Of a stretch of 64,000 bases of DNA, positions 36,080 through 48,340 are shown piece by piece; the stretch's first letter is position 1; every line of letters starts with the position of its first letter. The notes under the pieces were generated by a model. The model was not told where the DNA came from. It did no database searches and saw nothing but the letters and a program-made list of their open reading frames with translations. The stretch is from Pisaster brevispinus (taxonomy: Eukaryota > Echinodermata > Asteroidea > Forcipulatida > Asteriidae). The stretch is taken from NCBI GenBank assembly GCA_023634235.1, contig JAMKCF010000022.1:2658541-2722540 (forward strand). The letters are read 5' to 3'. A program made the translations under genes and the position numbers.

Positions 36080-36202
36080 CTTGACACACCTCTACTGATG
36101 GCTTTATGGTCCAGGTCAACAACAGAACACAGCAAGAAAGAATCCTCACAGTTCTCATTGATCGCAGCAATCTGTATACCAGTTCATTCCTTATTATGTC
36201 AC
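36080..36202 (-). pseudogene. Exon-like block T, copy 3 (123 bp, open)
   Basis: Bounded by TTTCCAG and GTATGATT. Symmetric phase 1-1, 41 codons, reading DIIRNELVYRLLRSMRTVRI and LSCCVLLLTWTIKPSVEVCQ. It shares RTV(K/R)I, LSCCVL, TWTIK and EVCQ with the 33380 block, with two extra codons. Many differences are conservative, which suggests past protein-level selection. Confidence 0.4.
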
Positions 36203-36651
36203 CTGGAAATAAATCAAACACATAATTTGACTACAAAGTTTACGTGTATCCCTAATATTTCAAGAATATTGTAAACAGCATAATGCTAAAACTAACAACA
36301 AAGGACATAAATATGGGACTCTACAAAGAGCACAGCACCTCACAATCAACCACAGAGATAAACAAAAAGCATGAAAGAGGACGAGTTGAAAATAAATTAG
36401 TTTTAAGTTGGTGCTCGTTGGTGGTAGTGGATGCAGCCTAATAGCACAGCAACTTGTTCCACATTTTAAGGAGAAAACAGTAATGTATGAAGATTCATAA
36501 ATCTTAAAAAAAATTTTTACATAGCATCAAAACCAACGTCATACAGGCTATCTAACATAAGGCCAATGTTTGTTTCTTTAAAGATATGATTAAGAATGGT
36601 TTGGGTGTGACAGTTCATGCACACAATTTCAACTGAAAGAAGAAATCTCAC

Positions 36652-36812
36652 CTTCAAATTCCATAAGTGAATCTGATGATATGAAGATGTAGATACCTGG
36701 ATGTCAGCCCCTTATGCCATGATGCAAATCTCCTTGTACCATAGACATCACTTCAATCTTCATGGTCCATGTTGACAGCGAAATACTACATCAAAGCAGT
36801 TGTCACTATCAC
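36652..36812 (-). ncRNA. Exon-like block M, copy 3 (161 bp)
   Basis: Same edges as the other M blocks (CTTTCAG before, GTGAGATTT after). No open frame throughout. Confidence 0.35.
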
Positions 36813-37642
36813 CTGAAAGACATTTAAGTTGTTATGACATAAGTACAAATCATTTACCTCCAAGATGTCATTCGTCAATGCCAGATCTCTCTTGATGTCT
36901 TTATGATCGTTAGCAGTACACTGTGTCAATTCCAGTCATCGAGATACCCTGGAGAAACAAAAATCAAACTTGCTACAGTCAGTTGTAAACAATTTGTTTT
37001 GGATGAGCAGGACTCCATCCCAGGTTCCAACACTCAGTAACTGCATGTACGTAATAAAAGGTGACATTTTCAAAGTTGTGGAACATGTTCTAGAAACAAA
37101 CAAAAACAGAGTACATGTAGGTAGATCCAGTAGTATTGAAGCAATAATTAGTTTCAAAATAAATGTTGTAAAAGATTTTCACTAACATAGTCTACATGTA
37201 TTAAAAAGAGCATCACAGAAGTGGGTGGGTGAGTTTTACGTAGTTTCTTATGGTTTCTTTCTCCAAGATATTTTGAAAGAGTCAAATAATTCTCATCATC
37301 TAATTCAAGTGTTTCCATGAAAAAAAACACCATCAAGAACTGATGAATTTTTCATCGGATTTTGATGATCATGTTTCGGAGCAAACAACAGAAAATAGTT
37401 TGTGCTTTGTCAGGGATTGAGTGCATGATTATATTGTGCTGATTTTGATTGTGGCAATCAAAATTAGCAACATGAGATCTTCAAAAGCACTTTCCTTGAC
37501 TGAGTATTATCGACAGGAAATATTTCTCTGGAGGACTGCTGCTAATGAACCTTTTAAAATCAGTCAGCTTTCACATTTACACTAACTTATTTTTGGGGGG
37601 TCAATAATAATCCGGTACTTCAATGTCTTGAAGTCATCTTAC

Positions 37643-37743
37643 CTTGAAACTTGCATCCTGATACCACAACACTCATCCATCCGAGGTCGTCAATGCTTCC
37701 CTTTGATAGCAATCTGTACCAAAATAACTCCTTGTGACATCAC
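37643..37743 (-). pseudogene. Exon-like block, diverged (101 bp)
   Basis: Bounded by TGTACAG and GTAAGATG. The first two-thirds read GDVTRSYFGTDCYQREALTT in phase 1, then a stop. It looks like another relative of the T blocks (each starts G|GTGA at the acceptor). Confidence 0.3.
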
Positions 37744-37749
37744 CTGTAC

Positions 37750-39180
37750 ATGAAGAGTCTTATAATAACTACATTCAAATTACAAAATTAACTTCAAATT
37801 TATTTCAATCGCTACTATTCATGAACAGATTGTAGCCAGTCAAATACTGTAGGAAGAAGTACAAGCGAACCACTGATTTCACAATGGCTAGAATAAGTAT
37901 TGTTGTCTAGTTACTAAATCACAATTTATTGATTTGAGCAATTTATAATCATAGACATTAAACCAGTATTTATATCCCCTTTAATGGGAGTTTGCCACTC
38001 TACAGGAAGATCATCTAAACAAAAAAGTACATGTACAAAACCGTCATCCATACATTCAACAAGTGTTAGATGGATAAAAGTGTTTTCCTCTAGTTTCTTA
38101 AACTGCACAGTAACAAATCTGATCTAAAGAGATCTTACCTTCAACTGTAATCCTTAACTTTGATCATGTCACTCATCGGACGATAGCATACCTCCACTGG
38201 TGTCTTCACAGTCTGTTTATTACATCAAATAGGATCCCAGTAATTCGTCATCCTGCAAGTATTGTTCAAAATGAAAATATACTTGATGGTGAGCATAAAA
38301 GGTGATACAGATTTATTTTTTACTCAATGTACTCACAAGTAAACATTGAGTCATGTATTTCTTGAGCATGGCAAGGAAAAAGACAAGATTTTTTACTATA
38401 CCTAGAAATCGTTAGATAACTTATGTTTTGAACAGGTTCGGTTTATTTTGTAAGGGATGATATTACCTTTCAAATGATTTGCACAGTTGTTTTGTTTGCT
38501 TTACCCTATTGAAGGTTTGAGGTTGAAAACAAAGGGACTAAAATTAGGAAAGATCGATTGCGAACGAAGTGAACATTTGCTACATTGGAAAGTTGTGCAT
38601 AGAAGTTTGCTCAACTGTACTGTCATCTCAAAGACACAGATTTTTAAAAAAGATTGACACAAGTTACTCTCTGATAAATCCTTTCTATTCATGGTATTCC
38701 ATGTGTAAAAACCCTGCAAGTTTATCATGAAAGCAAGTACGGTTGCCATATTAACAACTGTGTACATTGTGAATAAAATACACTGTACTTAATATATGGT
38801 CTGTACACAAACAAAACAACTACTCATTGTCAATTGTGTGTTGCATGGAGGCTGCGTAAGAGCGTTGTTGGGGATGGGACTTACAACACCTTTAAGGGTC
38901 GAAAATAACTTTCTTTTCTAGGGGGACCATGTGTTATTATTAAACCACTGTAATATTGAGCTCTATCGTGCTCTATCTACCGCCATTTGGTGCGTTTCAA
39001 TCGCATGTATAAAACTCAAGATACAACTTGCAAACTTTTCAGGCGGTTTGAGAAGTAACAGGCAGGACAGTTGTAGGCGAATTGAGGACTAAAGGCTTAA
39101 TTCATAAAAATGATTTGATCATTTGATCTTCACACTACCAGCTACATCTGTTGTATCATCCATCAGACTGCAACACATCT
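37750..39180. other. AT-rich, weak exon-like pieces, no gene
   Basis: A minus-strand piece near 38138-38215 with a GTAAGATC donor and the phrase GAAGACACCAGTGGAGGTAT resembles the DHED blocks but has stops. Nothing else supported. Confidence 0.4.
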
Positions 39181-39182
39181 TG

Positions 39183-39298
39183 TCATCCACCATGGAGAGA
39201 GGAACACTTCGCTGTACAGCCAGGCACCCATCTGTTGTCATCTTGGCCCTTACTCATCAGCAGATAATGCAATGTGTCATCAGCACAAACACAGACTC
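39183..39298 (-). CDS. Possible terminal exon, joins 40145-40229 in phase
   Basis: After the acceptor ATTTCAG, phase 1 reads VCVCADDTLHYLLMSKGQDD then NRWVPGCTAKCSSLHGG and stop. It joins the upstream block at 40145-40229 across an 846-bp GT-AG intron through a shared glycine codon. A second overlapping frame downstream (SMVDDKMCCSLMDDTTD, to stop) is also open, so a frameshift or alternative frame is possible. Not recognised as any family. Confidence 0.35.
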
Positions 39299-40144
39299 CT
39301 GAAATACATGTGAACCAAGTCACCAATTACATTATTCACATTAAATACTTTTTACTTTATCATTTTTTGCATGGTTATATTCTGCACATTTATTTACCAG
39401 GGTGTGGTTGTATAAAAATTAAAAATCCTGGGGGAAAAGTAGCAACATCTTTTTGTCAAGAAATGATGCTCCAGGAGTAAACATGAATTACATTTTACTA
39501 GTTGATAGATTCTTGACATCACTTCAAATTGAAATTTTTGAGATGTGGTCGTAATAGTAGCGATGTCTTTCTTGAAAATCTGACCGTTAAACAGGGGCTC
39601 CAAGGTGAAATTGAGTTTTGTGATGCACTCACTCAATTTCCAATAGGTAGAGATGGAAGTGGTGTACAAGTTACAAATCTCTAACTCCACATTAAAATGG
39701 TGCAAGTATTATTTTATACTGTTGAAGAGTGTATTTTTAAACAAGACGTCATTATACAGCTTAAGAAATGGGTCTGTACATTTGATTGAATGTCATCACA
39801 ATTTAGGAATGAACTTAAAAATCTCTGGACAAAAATGTACCAACCATATATATTTGAAATATGATGTCATCAAACATTTCTGAATTTTGACAAAAATTGC
39901 ACTTGAAGGGTATCAAACATGGTGGCATTTTACACCATGTTAAGCCGAGTTTAGAGACTTGTAATCCCCCCCCCCATTTTCATAAGAATTCTACTGGAAA
40001 ATGAGTGGATCACAAAACTCAATTTGACCTTGTAGCCCCTCTTTAAAAAAGACCAATGAAATATCTTCTTTACATGAAAAATCTTAACAAATAACGGTCC
40101 CGTATGAATATCTGAATTATAAAGCAAACTGAAAGAAAACTTAC

Positions 40145-40229
40145 CTTTAGATTCTATTCTTAATTTCAAAATGAGTAGAGGTTGATTCTCCTCATAGCGT
40201 AGCACACCTCCATTGATGTCTTCATGGTC
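40145..40229 (-). CDS. Possible internal exon (DHEDINGG)
   Basis: Bounded by ATCCTAG and GTAAGTTTT. It reads 28 codons without a stop, DHEDINGGVLRYEENQPLLI then LKLRIESK, and ends in phase 1. It shares DNA with the other DHED-type blocks (GACCATGAAGA..ATCAATGGAGGTGTG), but there the frame used differs. Confidence 0.35.
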
Positions 40230-42158
40230 CTAGGATGGCATGTGTAGTTTGCACTGGACTCCATATTTCCAAGGAATACTTGCTCATGGGCAGATGGTTC
40301 GGCATTTCACCATTGCAGTTAATGAAAGAAATTAAATACAATTAGAAATTGCAATTCCAAAACAGAACTCCATTTAGTTTGGCAATATTTGAGGTGCATG
40401 AAAAGGTGTGAAGTGTTTGTTACATGACCTAGTGACTGATGACAGATGATGGTGCAAAGTTATTGATGATAGATTAAAATGTGACATGAAGATGAAAACT
40501 ACAAACATGATGAGAAGTGAATTTAATAGATGTTAAGTGATGGTTAAGATGGAAGTGAGCTTGTTAATAACATGCAGTTTGGTGCTAGTTTGGTATAAAG
40601 TTACAGAAATAACCTTACCTTGCCTACAGTGATGCTCCAAGCTGACCAGTCAGAGGCTATTCAACACAGGAGTCCAGTGGTTGCAGGGTCTGTCCCGATG
40701 AGTGGGCATGTGTAGATGAGCAGGACTCCATCCAGGCTCCTACACTAAGTCAGTGCCATGTATGCAAAAAGGTGACATTCGTCAAAACTGAAACTGTGAA
40801 ACATGTTCGACAACAAAAATCAGAGTGAAGGTAGATCCAGTGGTATGGAAGCAATATTATAAGTTTTGCAACATTAAGCACCCCTGGATGAGCCAGCCCA
40901 AGGTGCTTAAGTTTCGTTAATCACAATTTCATATTTGAAATGATTGATAGGGCGATAAGCAAACCCTTTATCTTCATTTGAAAAAACGAATCAAAATCCA
41001 CAAATGAATGTTATTTTTAGAAATTGGATGCTACTTTCTGCAAAACAATTACTTTGGAGACTACTCTTGACCAATAAACTCTATTTACCAGGAGCTCAAA
41101 AATATACAAAAGCTATTTTATAAAATCCATACAAAATGCACAAGTACATGATGTAGTTTTGCATTTGTAATTACGGGGCCACTCAGTCATAGATGTTCAC
41201 AAAAGAAACATTCTAAAACACTGCTTTACTAAATTGGATAGTTGTTGGATTCACTTACCAATTACTTGTTAGATGGAATTCAACTCTTGGTGAATGCAAA
41301 CAGAGACTAGGCTAAGCGAACATCACAGGATTCTGACTGGTTGTATCCATCGAGTACACTCAGGGTAAAGCATTTGAAAGAAAAGCAAACACAAACGTTT
41401 TTTAGTATAAATGTCTTCATTACAATTAATTAATTATGATTTGAAAAGTCAAACATCTGCTTACAAGACAGTGCTGCCAACTTTTGCATCTTGCAATCAG
41501 GGAGTTTTTGTATAACAATCAGGGAGATAAATAGAATTACATTCAACATAATAGCGAAAATGATTCCATAATGAGAGCTACTAAAAGTGTGTCAGTTAAA
41601 AAAACAATATATTTATTTATTCATTAATTTATTTATTTATTTATTTATTTAAAATCAAATCAATACAAAGCATGGGAACATAGCCCCTCATGAATGTTGG
41701 TTGTAAAGTGTTAAATTAAAAGGAGATTACTAAATAGTAGTTAGAAATTTTGTTTACAAAATGAAAGTTAATAACTTTAGCAACATGTTTTTTGTCAAGT
41801 TTTTGATTATCCAAACAGTTCCAATTCTTGAAAATATAAAAAAGAATAATTTATGAAGTTTGAAAAAATATTTTCATCGGGAGAAAGATCTGAAAAATAC
41901 AGCCTAGAGCAGAAACAAATTTAAGGATAGACAAACTTTAATATATGTGTCGTCTGTAGAGTGAGAATGCTCCTTCCTAAAACCAATACAGACGTTTCCA
42001 TTTACTTCTTGCAGTGAATCTTTTTGGGGAACTTGAGACCATGCAAAACCACAATTATGTGGTAGGCCTATTTGTAAACATTGTCAATAAAAATGTAGAT
42101 ATATGACACTTCATTCATGTCATGGATTAGTCACAACCCAAAACAATGCCAAACAATA
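40230..42158. other. AT-rich with (ATTT)n, no gene
   Basis: A minus-strand donor-like piece near 40620-40740 (CAGGCAAG|GTAAGG) has stops in all frames. A (TTTA)n microsatellite runs at about 41610-41652. Confidence 0.45.
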
Positions 42159-42846
42159 GACTGTGCATGTCTCGCACGCATTCAAACTTCCACGACCATT
42201 GTGGTCCCAATCATATGGAGTTTAACATGGGGTAGATTTTGTTTTGTCAAATATTTAAGTGGAAAGTAGTTTTTAACAATAAAAATTATATGTGTTGTTG
42301 AGAATGTAACACTTATTGATAAAAAATATTAAAGTAAAATAACAAAGAAAACCTGAGGATTAAACTTAACATCAATTTCCAGTTACTGCAAAAAAATTAA
42401 GAATTTTGCTCACCCCAGATCACAAAAATTATGTAAATGCTTGTTTTCGATGCGCAATGATAATTGCCTGATGCTGAAATTGCAAGGCAAAGCCTTTTCA
42501 TTGCAGTCAATGGTTGTTGAGGAGTCAGCGTCCTCTATAAACCGCATCATGCATCAATTTTATGCTCGTTTGACGATCACAAATCGGCATAAGGGGTTTC
42601 TAAAAGGTTAAGATCAAATAAGCATCCTTGTCCCAGAGTTTTAATGTTATTTCAATAAACATTAAACAAGTTTTAAAAATAAGTTTAAAAGCTAAAACTA
42701 ATGTGATAAAAATTGTAATGGGCATTTTTGTTTGTCAGGTTTTGTCTTAAGATATAGTTTAAAACAAAGATTTGATTTTAGAAGAAAAAAAAAGTTGTTC
42801 GTTTGACTCGTTTTCTCCTTCCGATACACACGTGACTTGCACAGTC
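42159..42846. mobile_element. Candidate Tc1/mariner-type MITE (688 bp)
   Basis: Ends are GACTGTGCATGTC on the left and the reverse complement of GACTGTGCAAGTC on the right, 13 bp with one mismatch. Each is flanked by TA (42157-42158 and 42847-42848), the target duplication of Tc1/mariner elements. No transposase frame inside. Related sequence lies at about 60550-60712, including CACAGTCTATT. Confidence 0.5.
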
Positions 42847-43379
42847 TATTGCAATGGCTGCACTGCCTTCATCAAAGGTGCCAACAAGATCATACAAAAG
42901 ACTCTTACTATGCAGTTATTGGTTTAACTGATTTAACTGAAAATGGACATGTGGGCCAATAACAATAATATCATGTCATTCAAGGCTCAAATATGGGGGA
43001 AATTTAGAAGACCTCATCAGGACCTCATGACTTGTAGAGCTACAAATATTTATGGATAGGAAAATTTGTTTCAAGACATGAACTAAAATTAATATAAAAA
43101 AAAACCTATTTACACATGTAGTTTCAAATTTAAACTGTTTTGATTTGAAGAGGCACTACACGTAAAAAGATTGATCTCAATTGTCCTAATTGGTATTACT
43201 TCAACATTTAACAGTATTGAATCAGGCTCATAGTCGATATTTGAAAATATAAGGAAAAAAAAAAAGGAAAAAAAGAGTGAGGTTTTATTATTCAAAAACA
43301 CTAAGACCCCCGGACTTGCCCAGTGTTAAGCTTACTGGCCTGATGCTAAAATCACTGGCCTCGGGCCAGTGGTCTAGTA

Positions 43380-44440
43380 TTAATTTTGAGCCCTTGCACC
43401 AACCTAGTCTGAACCTAAACCAATACAAGTAACTGCCATGTCGATAGCGAGTTTTGAAAATTTACACAAATTTATCAATTTATTTCAAGTTTTTCACTAT
43501 TTAGTACTCCCAAAAGTGTCAAAGGATGACATGCTTGCCCTTATCATGTGTTTGAAGTATCAGGCAGGCTACAGGTTGTAACTTTGATAAAATGGAGTTA
43601 TTTATTGGTTGATTTAATTGAAACTGGGACATGAGGTGGACACCAGAAAAAACTTTGTCCAAACCTTAAACAAATTAAACTGTGATGGACAGAGGATTTC
43701 TGACTTAAAATAAAGACCAAAAAAGACCAAATCATTGCCTTATCAAACATTTCACTATTACTAGTACTTAGTAGAAATAAAATGGCCAAGTGGATGTATG
43801 CCTTAGGCAGTGTTGGAAGCATCATGCCTGCTACAGATTGCAATAAAAATAACTTGGTGATTGATTTGGTTGATTAAATGGAAAATGGGACATGAAGCTG
43901 AACAATCCAACTGCCATTTGGATAGAGGATTTCTGACTTAAAATGAAATATACAAAACTGATAAAAGTATCATATATCAAACATTGCATTATTTAGTACC
44001 AACAAAAATGAAAAAAACCAATGGAAGCATGATTGAAGTTCCAGGCAGGCTACAAGTTGCAACTTAGATAAAACTGAGTTACTAATTCTAAGGTTGATTT
44101 AATTGAAAATGTGACTTGTTGGCCGATTTTAAAGAAATCATATCCGACATTCATTGACAAACTAATGATCTTGCACTACAAGTGACCTAGTCTGAACCCA
44201 AACTAATACAACTTTTATGTGAATAGAGGATGTCTGACTGAAAAAAAATAAATAAAAAAAATAAAAAATCTCCCCCTAAACATTTCACGTACATGTAATA
44301 GCACCAACAAAAAATGTCAAGTGGATGCATGGATCATGTTTGAAGGTTCCAGGCCAGGTTTCAACTTCAACACTACAGTTATTAAATTGTACACTGGAGC
44401 AAAGTGCCAAGATAATAAATAAATTTACCAAAATATGGAA
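43380..44440. repeat. Decayed tandem repeat, about 250-bp period
   Basis: The phrases CAGGCAGGCTACA(A/G)GTTG..AACTT, GGTTGATTTAATTGAAAATG and GAGGATTTCTGACTTAAAAT recur three times or more. Copies are 75-85% alike by eye. Confidence 0.65.
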
Positions 44441-44479
44441 ATTTTGCATTTTGAGTTATTTCCCTAGGTAACCCAGGGC

Positions 44480-45490
44480 AATATTTGAAAACTGAAGATC
44501 CAAACCACAACGAATTAAGTTTGGATTGCCCATGCAGGCAGACCTATCATCATTTACAACTGTGGATTGTTACATTTATAAAAACACTTCATTTTAATCC
44601 CAGTAAACATGTCAAGTCCAAATAAACATAATTTTTGTTTCATTAATAATTGGTCTGCATGCCTCACCCAGTGTTTGAAATGAAAGTTCTTATTCACGTG
44701 CGGCTCTAAATATTTTCTCTATTTACAAGTTTGAAAACAAGTTTTGTAAAGTAGTACTTTGAGTAAAAACACAATTTATACAATATCATTATGTTTGCGA
44801 TTTCGATAAAATTAATGAAAAATGTCCATACTGACCTGGTTATCAATAGAACAAGTAATAAATAAAAACAAAAAAAATAACAAGAGCTACAGTGTTTGTC
44901 TGCAAACAAACACTAGCCTAGGCTCTATGAACAGATAAATAAAATACTTGTACACATCAAAGAGTTAACACAAGTTTCGTCAAAAACGAATCCTGCCACT
45001 GGAGCAGTGTGAAAAGATAAACAAATTTGCAAAATTGAAAATTGTACATTTTTAGTTATATTACTACATCCTTTGGGCAATAATTGAAAATTACAGATAC
45101 AAAATCATAAAAAATTACATGTAGGCCTCGATTACCCATGCAGGTAGGCCTATCATTATTTCCAACTATGGATTGTCACATTTATAAAAACATTTCACTT
45201 CAGTGCAATTACAATTGGTCTGCGTGCCTCAGCCACTATTTCAGTGCGGCTCTAAATATTTTCACTTTTTTCAAGTTTGAATTTTTTTTTTTTACTTGGG
45301 GTTTAAAAAAAAAGTATGCATTATTTGCAAAAATGCTGGTATTGACCTGGTGATCAATGACACATATAAATTAAGACAAAATAAATAATGAGCTACAGTG
45401 CTTGTTCACAAACACTAGCCTAGGGTTTTTTATGAACAGGTGAATAAAATGCTTGTATATATCAAAGAGTTTACACATGTAAAATGCGCT
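44480..45490. repeat. Direct duplication, about 520-bp period
   Basis: 44480-44990 and 45030-45490 share CCATGCAGG(C/T)AG.CCTATCAT, TGGATTGT.ACATTTATAAAAACA and a hairpin-forming GAGCTACAGTG(T/C)TTG..CAAACACTAGCCTAGG. Copies are diverged. Confidence 0.7.
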
Positions 45491-46827
45491 TGCAATGTGA
45501 TTATAGCAACATCAGTTCAAACATGTTTTACATTTTTAAGAAGACATTTTTATATCTGAAGAGGCGGGAGGGGCAGGGGCATCGTCATTTCAAACACTAA
45601 AACCATGTTCAAATTCCCTTCCACGTCAATGTATGTAGCACAAGAAAAAAATAAGAAATTATAGCATCGGATGAGAACTTGACAAAAACTATTCCTGCAG
45701 TAAAATTGAGCAGTATCTCAACACCTTGGTCTTTACATCCTACATTCGCCGTCTCTTGATCTTTTCACCTACCCCACATCTTTATATCATTTGTTAATGT
45801 GAATGGGGACTCAAAACATGTGTTAGGTAGAAAAACTGATTACAGTCATTTGACCAGTTCGGGATCATTGACCAGTTCCGGATCACTTCAACTTTGCAAT
45901 AACCACATAATTAAATTAATTTTCACATTACCAATTTCTGTTGATACATATGAAGAATAACATCGAATAAACCATTAAACCCAAAATAGGGTGCCAAACA
46001 TCATTGAAAAATAAATTATGGCCATTTTCCTGAAGTTTGTCTGCGATATTGATCATTATTTTTGTTTTTAATGTTGGTTGAAAAACGCTGTTAAAACTTC
46101 TCACCTTTAAAATTGGAACGCCAGGGCGAATAGCATTTATGAATACACTTGCATGAAATTCACTGGAGAAAGGAAGTCCATGACCATGCCAACACACTTG
46201 TGAAGTTTGTCCCCTTGAGAGACAGTTTTATGAATGGGAGTATGGGTTTGAAATAGAGGGCACGCTACTCATTCAGAATAGAATCAACTGATCCTGAACT
46301 GGTCAAACAGGTGATGATACTTTTCTCAAAAAGCCTCTCCAAAAGTACTAATCTTTTTTTGTCAGTGGATACTTGGTGAGTTTTATGACATGTTTAGGTA
46401 AACTGATCAACTTTTTTGTTTAAGATGTCAAAGAGATTGCAACCAAAAACAACGTGAATTCAAAAAGTCATCCCGAACTGGTCAAATGACTGTATAAAGT
46501 GTTTTTTACCTGGTTTATCAATGAAAAAGAAATCTTTTAAGTATCACTAATTCTTTATAAAAACACAATAAAATAGTTAATTCTATATCACCACAGGTCA
46601 TCACTGAATCAAGTAAAAACTTGAATGAGACTAAATATTGAACAAGGAACGTTTCATATCAAGTTTCTTCGTCCCTTTCGTCTGACCGAGGCCGAGGGAA
46701 ACGACGGAATCCATTCAAGTATTGTACAAAATAGGGGCCCATTTATTTCACCTTAGTCCAACAAACACACATCACCTACGGTGCACGTTTTGACAAAGTT
46801 TGTTCCTAAAATGAATATCATACTTAC
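45491..46827. other. Probable intron 1 of the MAALPTCFG gene
   Basis: A minus-strand exon-like piece, with pyrimidine-rich acceptor CTGTCTCTCAAG and donor TTAAAG|GTGAGAAG, spans about 46108-46208. Frames read LPFSSEFHASVFINAIRPGV or LHKCVGMVMDFLSPVNFMQV. Neither joins the first exon in phase with the best donor, so I leave it open. Confidence 0.35.
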
Positions 46828-46914
46828 ACTGCCCTTGACGAAGAATATGGAAGCTTCTTTTGCTAGATAAACCCACGAATTCTCAACACCAAAACATGTG
46901 GGGAGGGCGGCCAT
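46828..46914 (-). CDS. Probable first coding exon (MAALPTCFG), unknown gene
   Basis: On the minus strand AACATGGCC gives a good start context. The frame MAALPTCFGVENSWVYLAKE then ASIFFVKGS ends at AGT|GTAAGT, a strong 5' splice site in phase 0. Upstream the frame stays open for 26 more codons to another ATG at 46992, but the internal start has the better context. The GC-rich, CpG-containing flank (46900-47060) fits a promoter region. A foldback transposon lies about 190 bp upstream. Product not recognised. Confidence 0.55.
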
Positions 46915-47103
46915 GTTGTCTTCTTGTGGTCGTTCTTTCTTAATACTTAAACCTAGCGCGCACGACGTCTTATAAAGAACATCGTCACACAATGGGACAA
47001 AAGACCATTCACTCGCTCAAACCGAAAACGCACGTTCCTTGCGAGCCACTCCATACAATAGTGCAGATGGGATTAGTGCAAATGGGCAGATTTCCAAAAT
47101 AGG

Positions 47104-48083
47104 GATGTCGGACACTTCGTACCTTTGCCACTTCGTACCCTGGACACTTCGTACCTTCGTGACACTTCGTACCGTAACCAAATTGGTCACTTCGTACCGC
47201 GGGCGGGGTACGAAGTGACCATCAGCTGAGTCACTTCGTACCTTCAGCCGAGTCGCTTCGTACCTTCAGTAAAATGTGTAATTCCTAAGTATATAATTTT
47301 CGTTGAGATACAAAATAATACCTAATGAATTGTCAGTTTGTTTACTTATTTGAATGTCCTTTTTAATGTGAAATGTGATTACTTTTATTATCTAACTAAA
47401 AATATCTTTATTTTGTCCGTATTTTGTATAATTTTTGTTCTTATGTACCATTTTCTCGGCACGCAATGTTTTCTACCCCATACCTTTATTTTGTCCGTAT
47501 TTTGTAATTTTTGTGTTTGTATGTATCATTATCTCGGCACGCAAATTTGATATGGAATATACTTTCCAGCTTTAGCTTTTTATGAAATTGATGTAAAAGT
47601 GTACTGGTTGTTTTTGTATTTAATTTGGTTCATTCTCTCGGCATGTAAATATGCTATTGGATACTATCCATTTTTTTTTTTTTTACATAATGAACTGTCA
47701 TTTTGTTTAATTGTGAAATTGTTTTTATTGTGAAATGTGAATACTTTTATTTAAAATACATTTGTTTTGTTCATATTTTGTGAACTCAATTTTTTTGTTT
47801 CGTACGTCTCATTATCTCTGCACGTAAAAATGATATTGAGTATTTTGTTCCAATGGTAGGTAACTTTTTAAAAGATTTTAAAATGTTTCTTTTCACTGAT
47901 TTTTTTAGAAACTGTTTTTTCTAAAATTGATCTAAGAATACGATGCAGAAATCCTGAATGTACGAAATGCTCGTGAGAAGGTACGAAGTGTCCAAGGTAC
48001 GAAGTGTCCAAAGTCACTTCGCACCTTGAAAAGGTACGAAGTGTCCAGGGTACGAAGTGGCAAAGGTACGAAGTGTCCTGACA
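47104..48083. mobile_element. Foldback-type DNA transposon, non-autonomous (about 980 bp)
   Basis: Perfect 46-bp terminal inverted repeats lie at 47110-47155 and 48033-48078. Each is built of three sub-repeats of CACTTCGTACC. Further sub-repeats extend the inverted regions to about 47270 and 47960. Within the left end, GGTCACTTCGTACC (47185-47198) and its reverse complement (47207-47220) form a hairpin. The flanks carry a direct repeat CCAAAATAGG (47094-47103) and CCAAAAATAGG (48084-48094), a likely 8-9-bp target duplication. The core is AT-rich with four internal repeats around TCTCGGCACGC. No transposase. Confidence 0.85.
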
Positions 48084-48340
48084 CCAAAAATAGGATCAGT
48101 CTTAACGAAAGATGTTTCCAATTCAAAAGATACCATAACAGAATTCACACAAGGCTAACGGGCGCACTTCAAAATTTGTGTTTCACTCAAATAAACCGAA
48201 TAACCGATACTCGGTATTTCAAATACTCTCAAAAATAAGACAAACAACTATAAACAGATTTCAAAATCTGCGAAAAACTACGGAAGCGTATTGCCGCAAC
48301 ATGAATAAAAACAATATCCCTCTTATCGACGTACGCGATG

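Larger units (their letters stand above)
31800..36850. repeat. Tandem segmental duplication of exon-like region (about 2.1 kb, then partial third copy)
   Basis: 31800-33890 and about 33890-35690 match over most of their length with an offset near 2.1 kb. Shared markers are GGATAAATTGTTTGCATGTTG (32510, 34598), AGGACTCCATCCCAGGTTCC (32885, 34972, 37010) and GGTTTGGGTGTGA (33885, 36599). A third, more diverged copy runs to about 37100. The exon-like blocks listed below are carried by these units. Confidence 0.85.
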
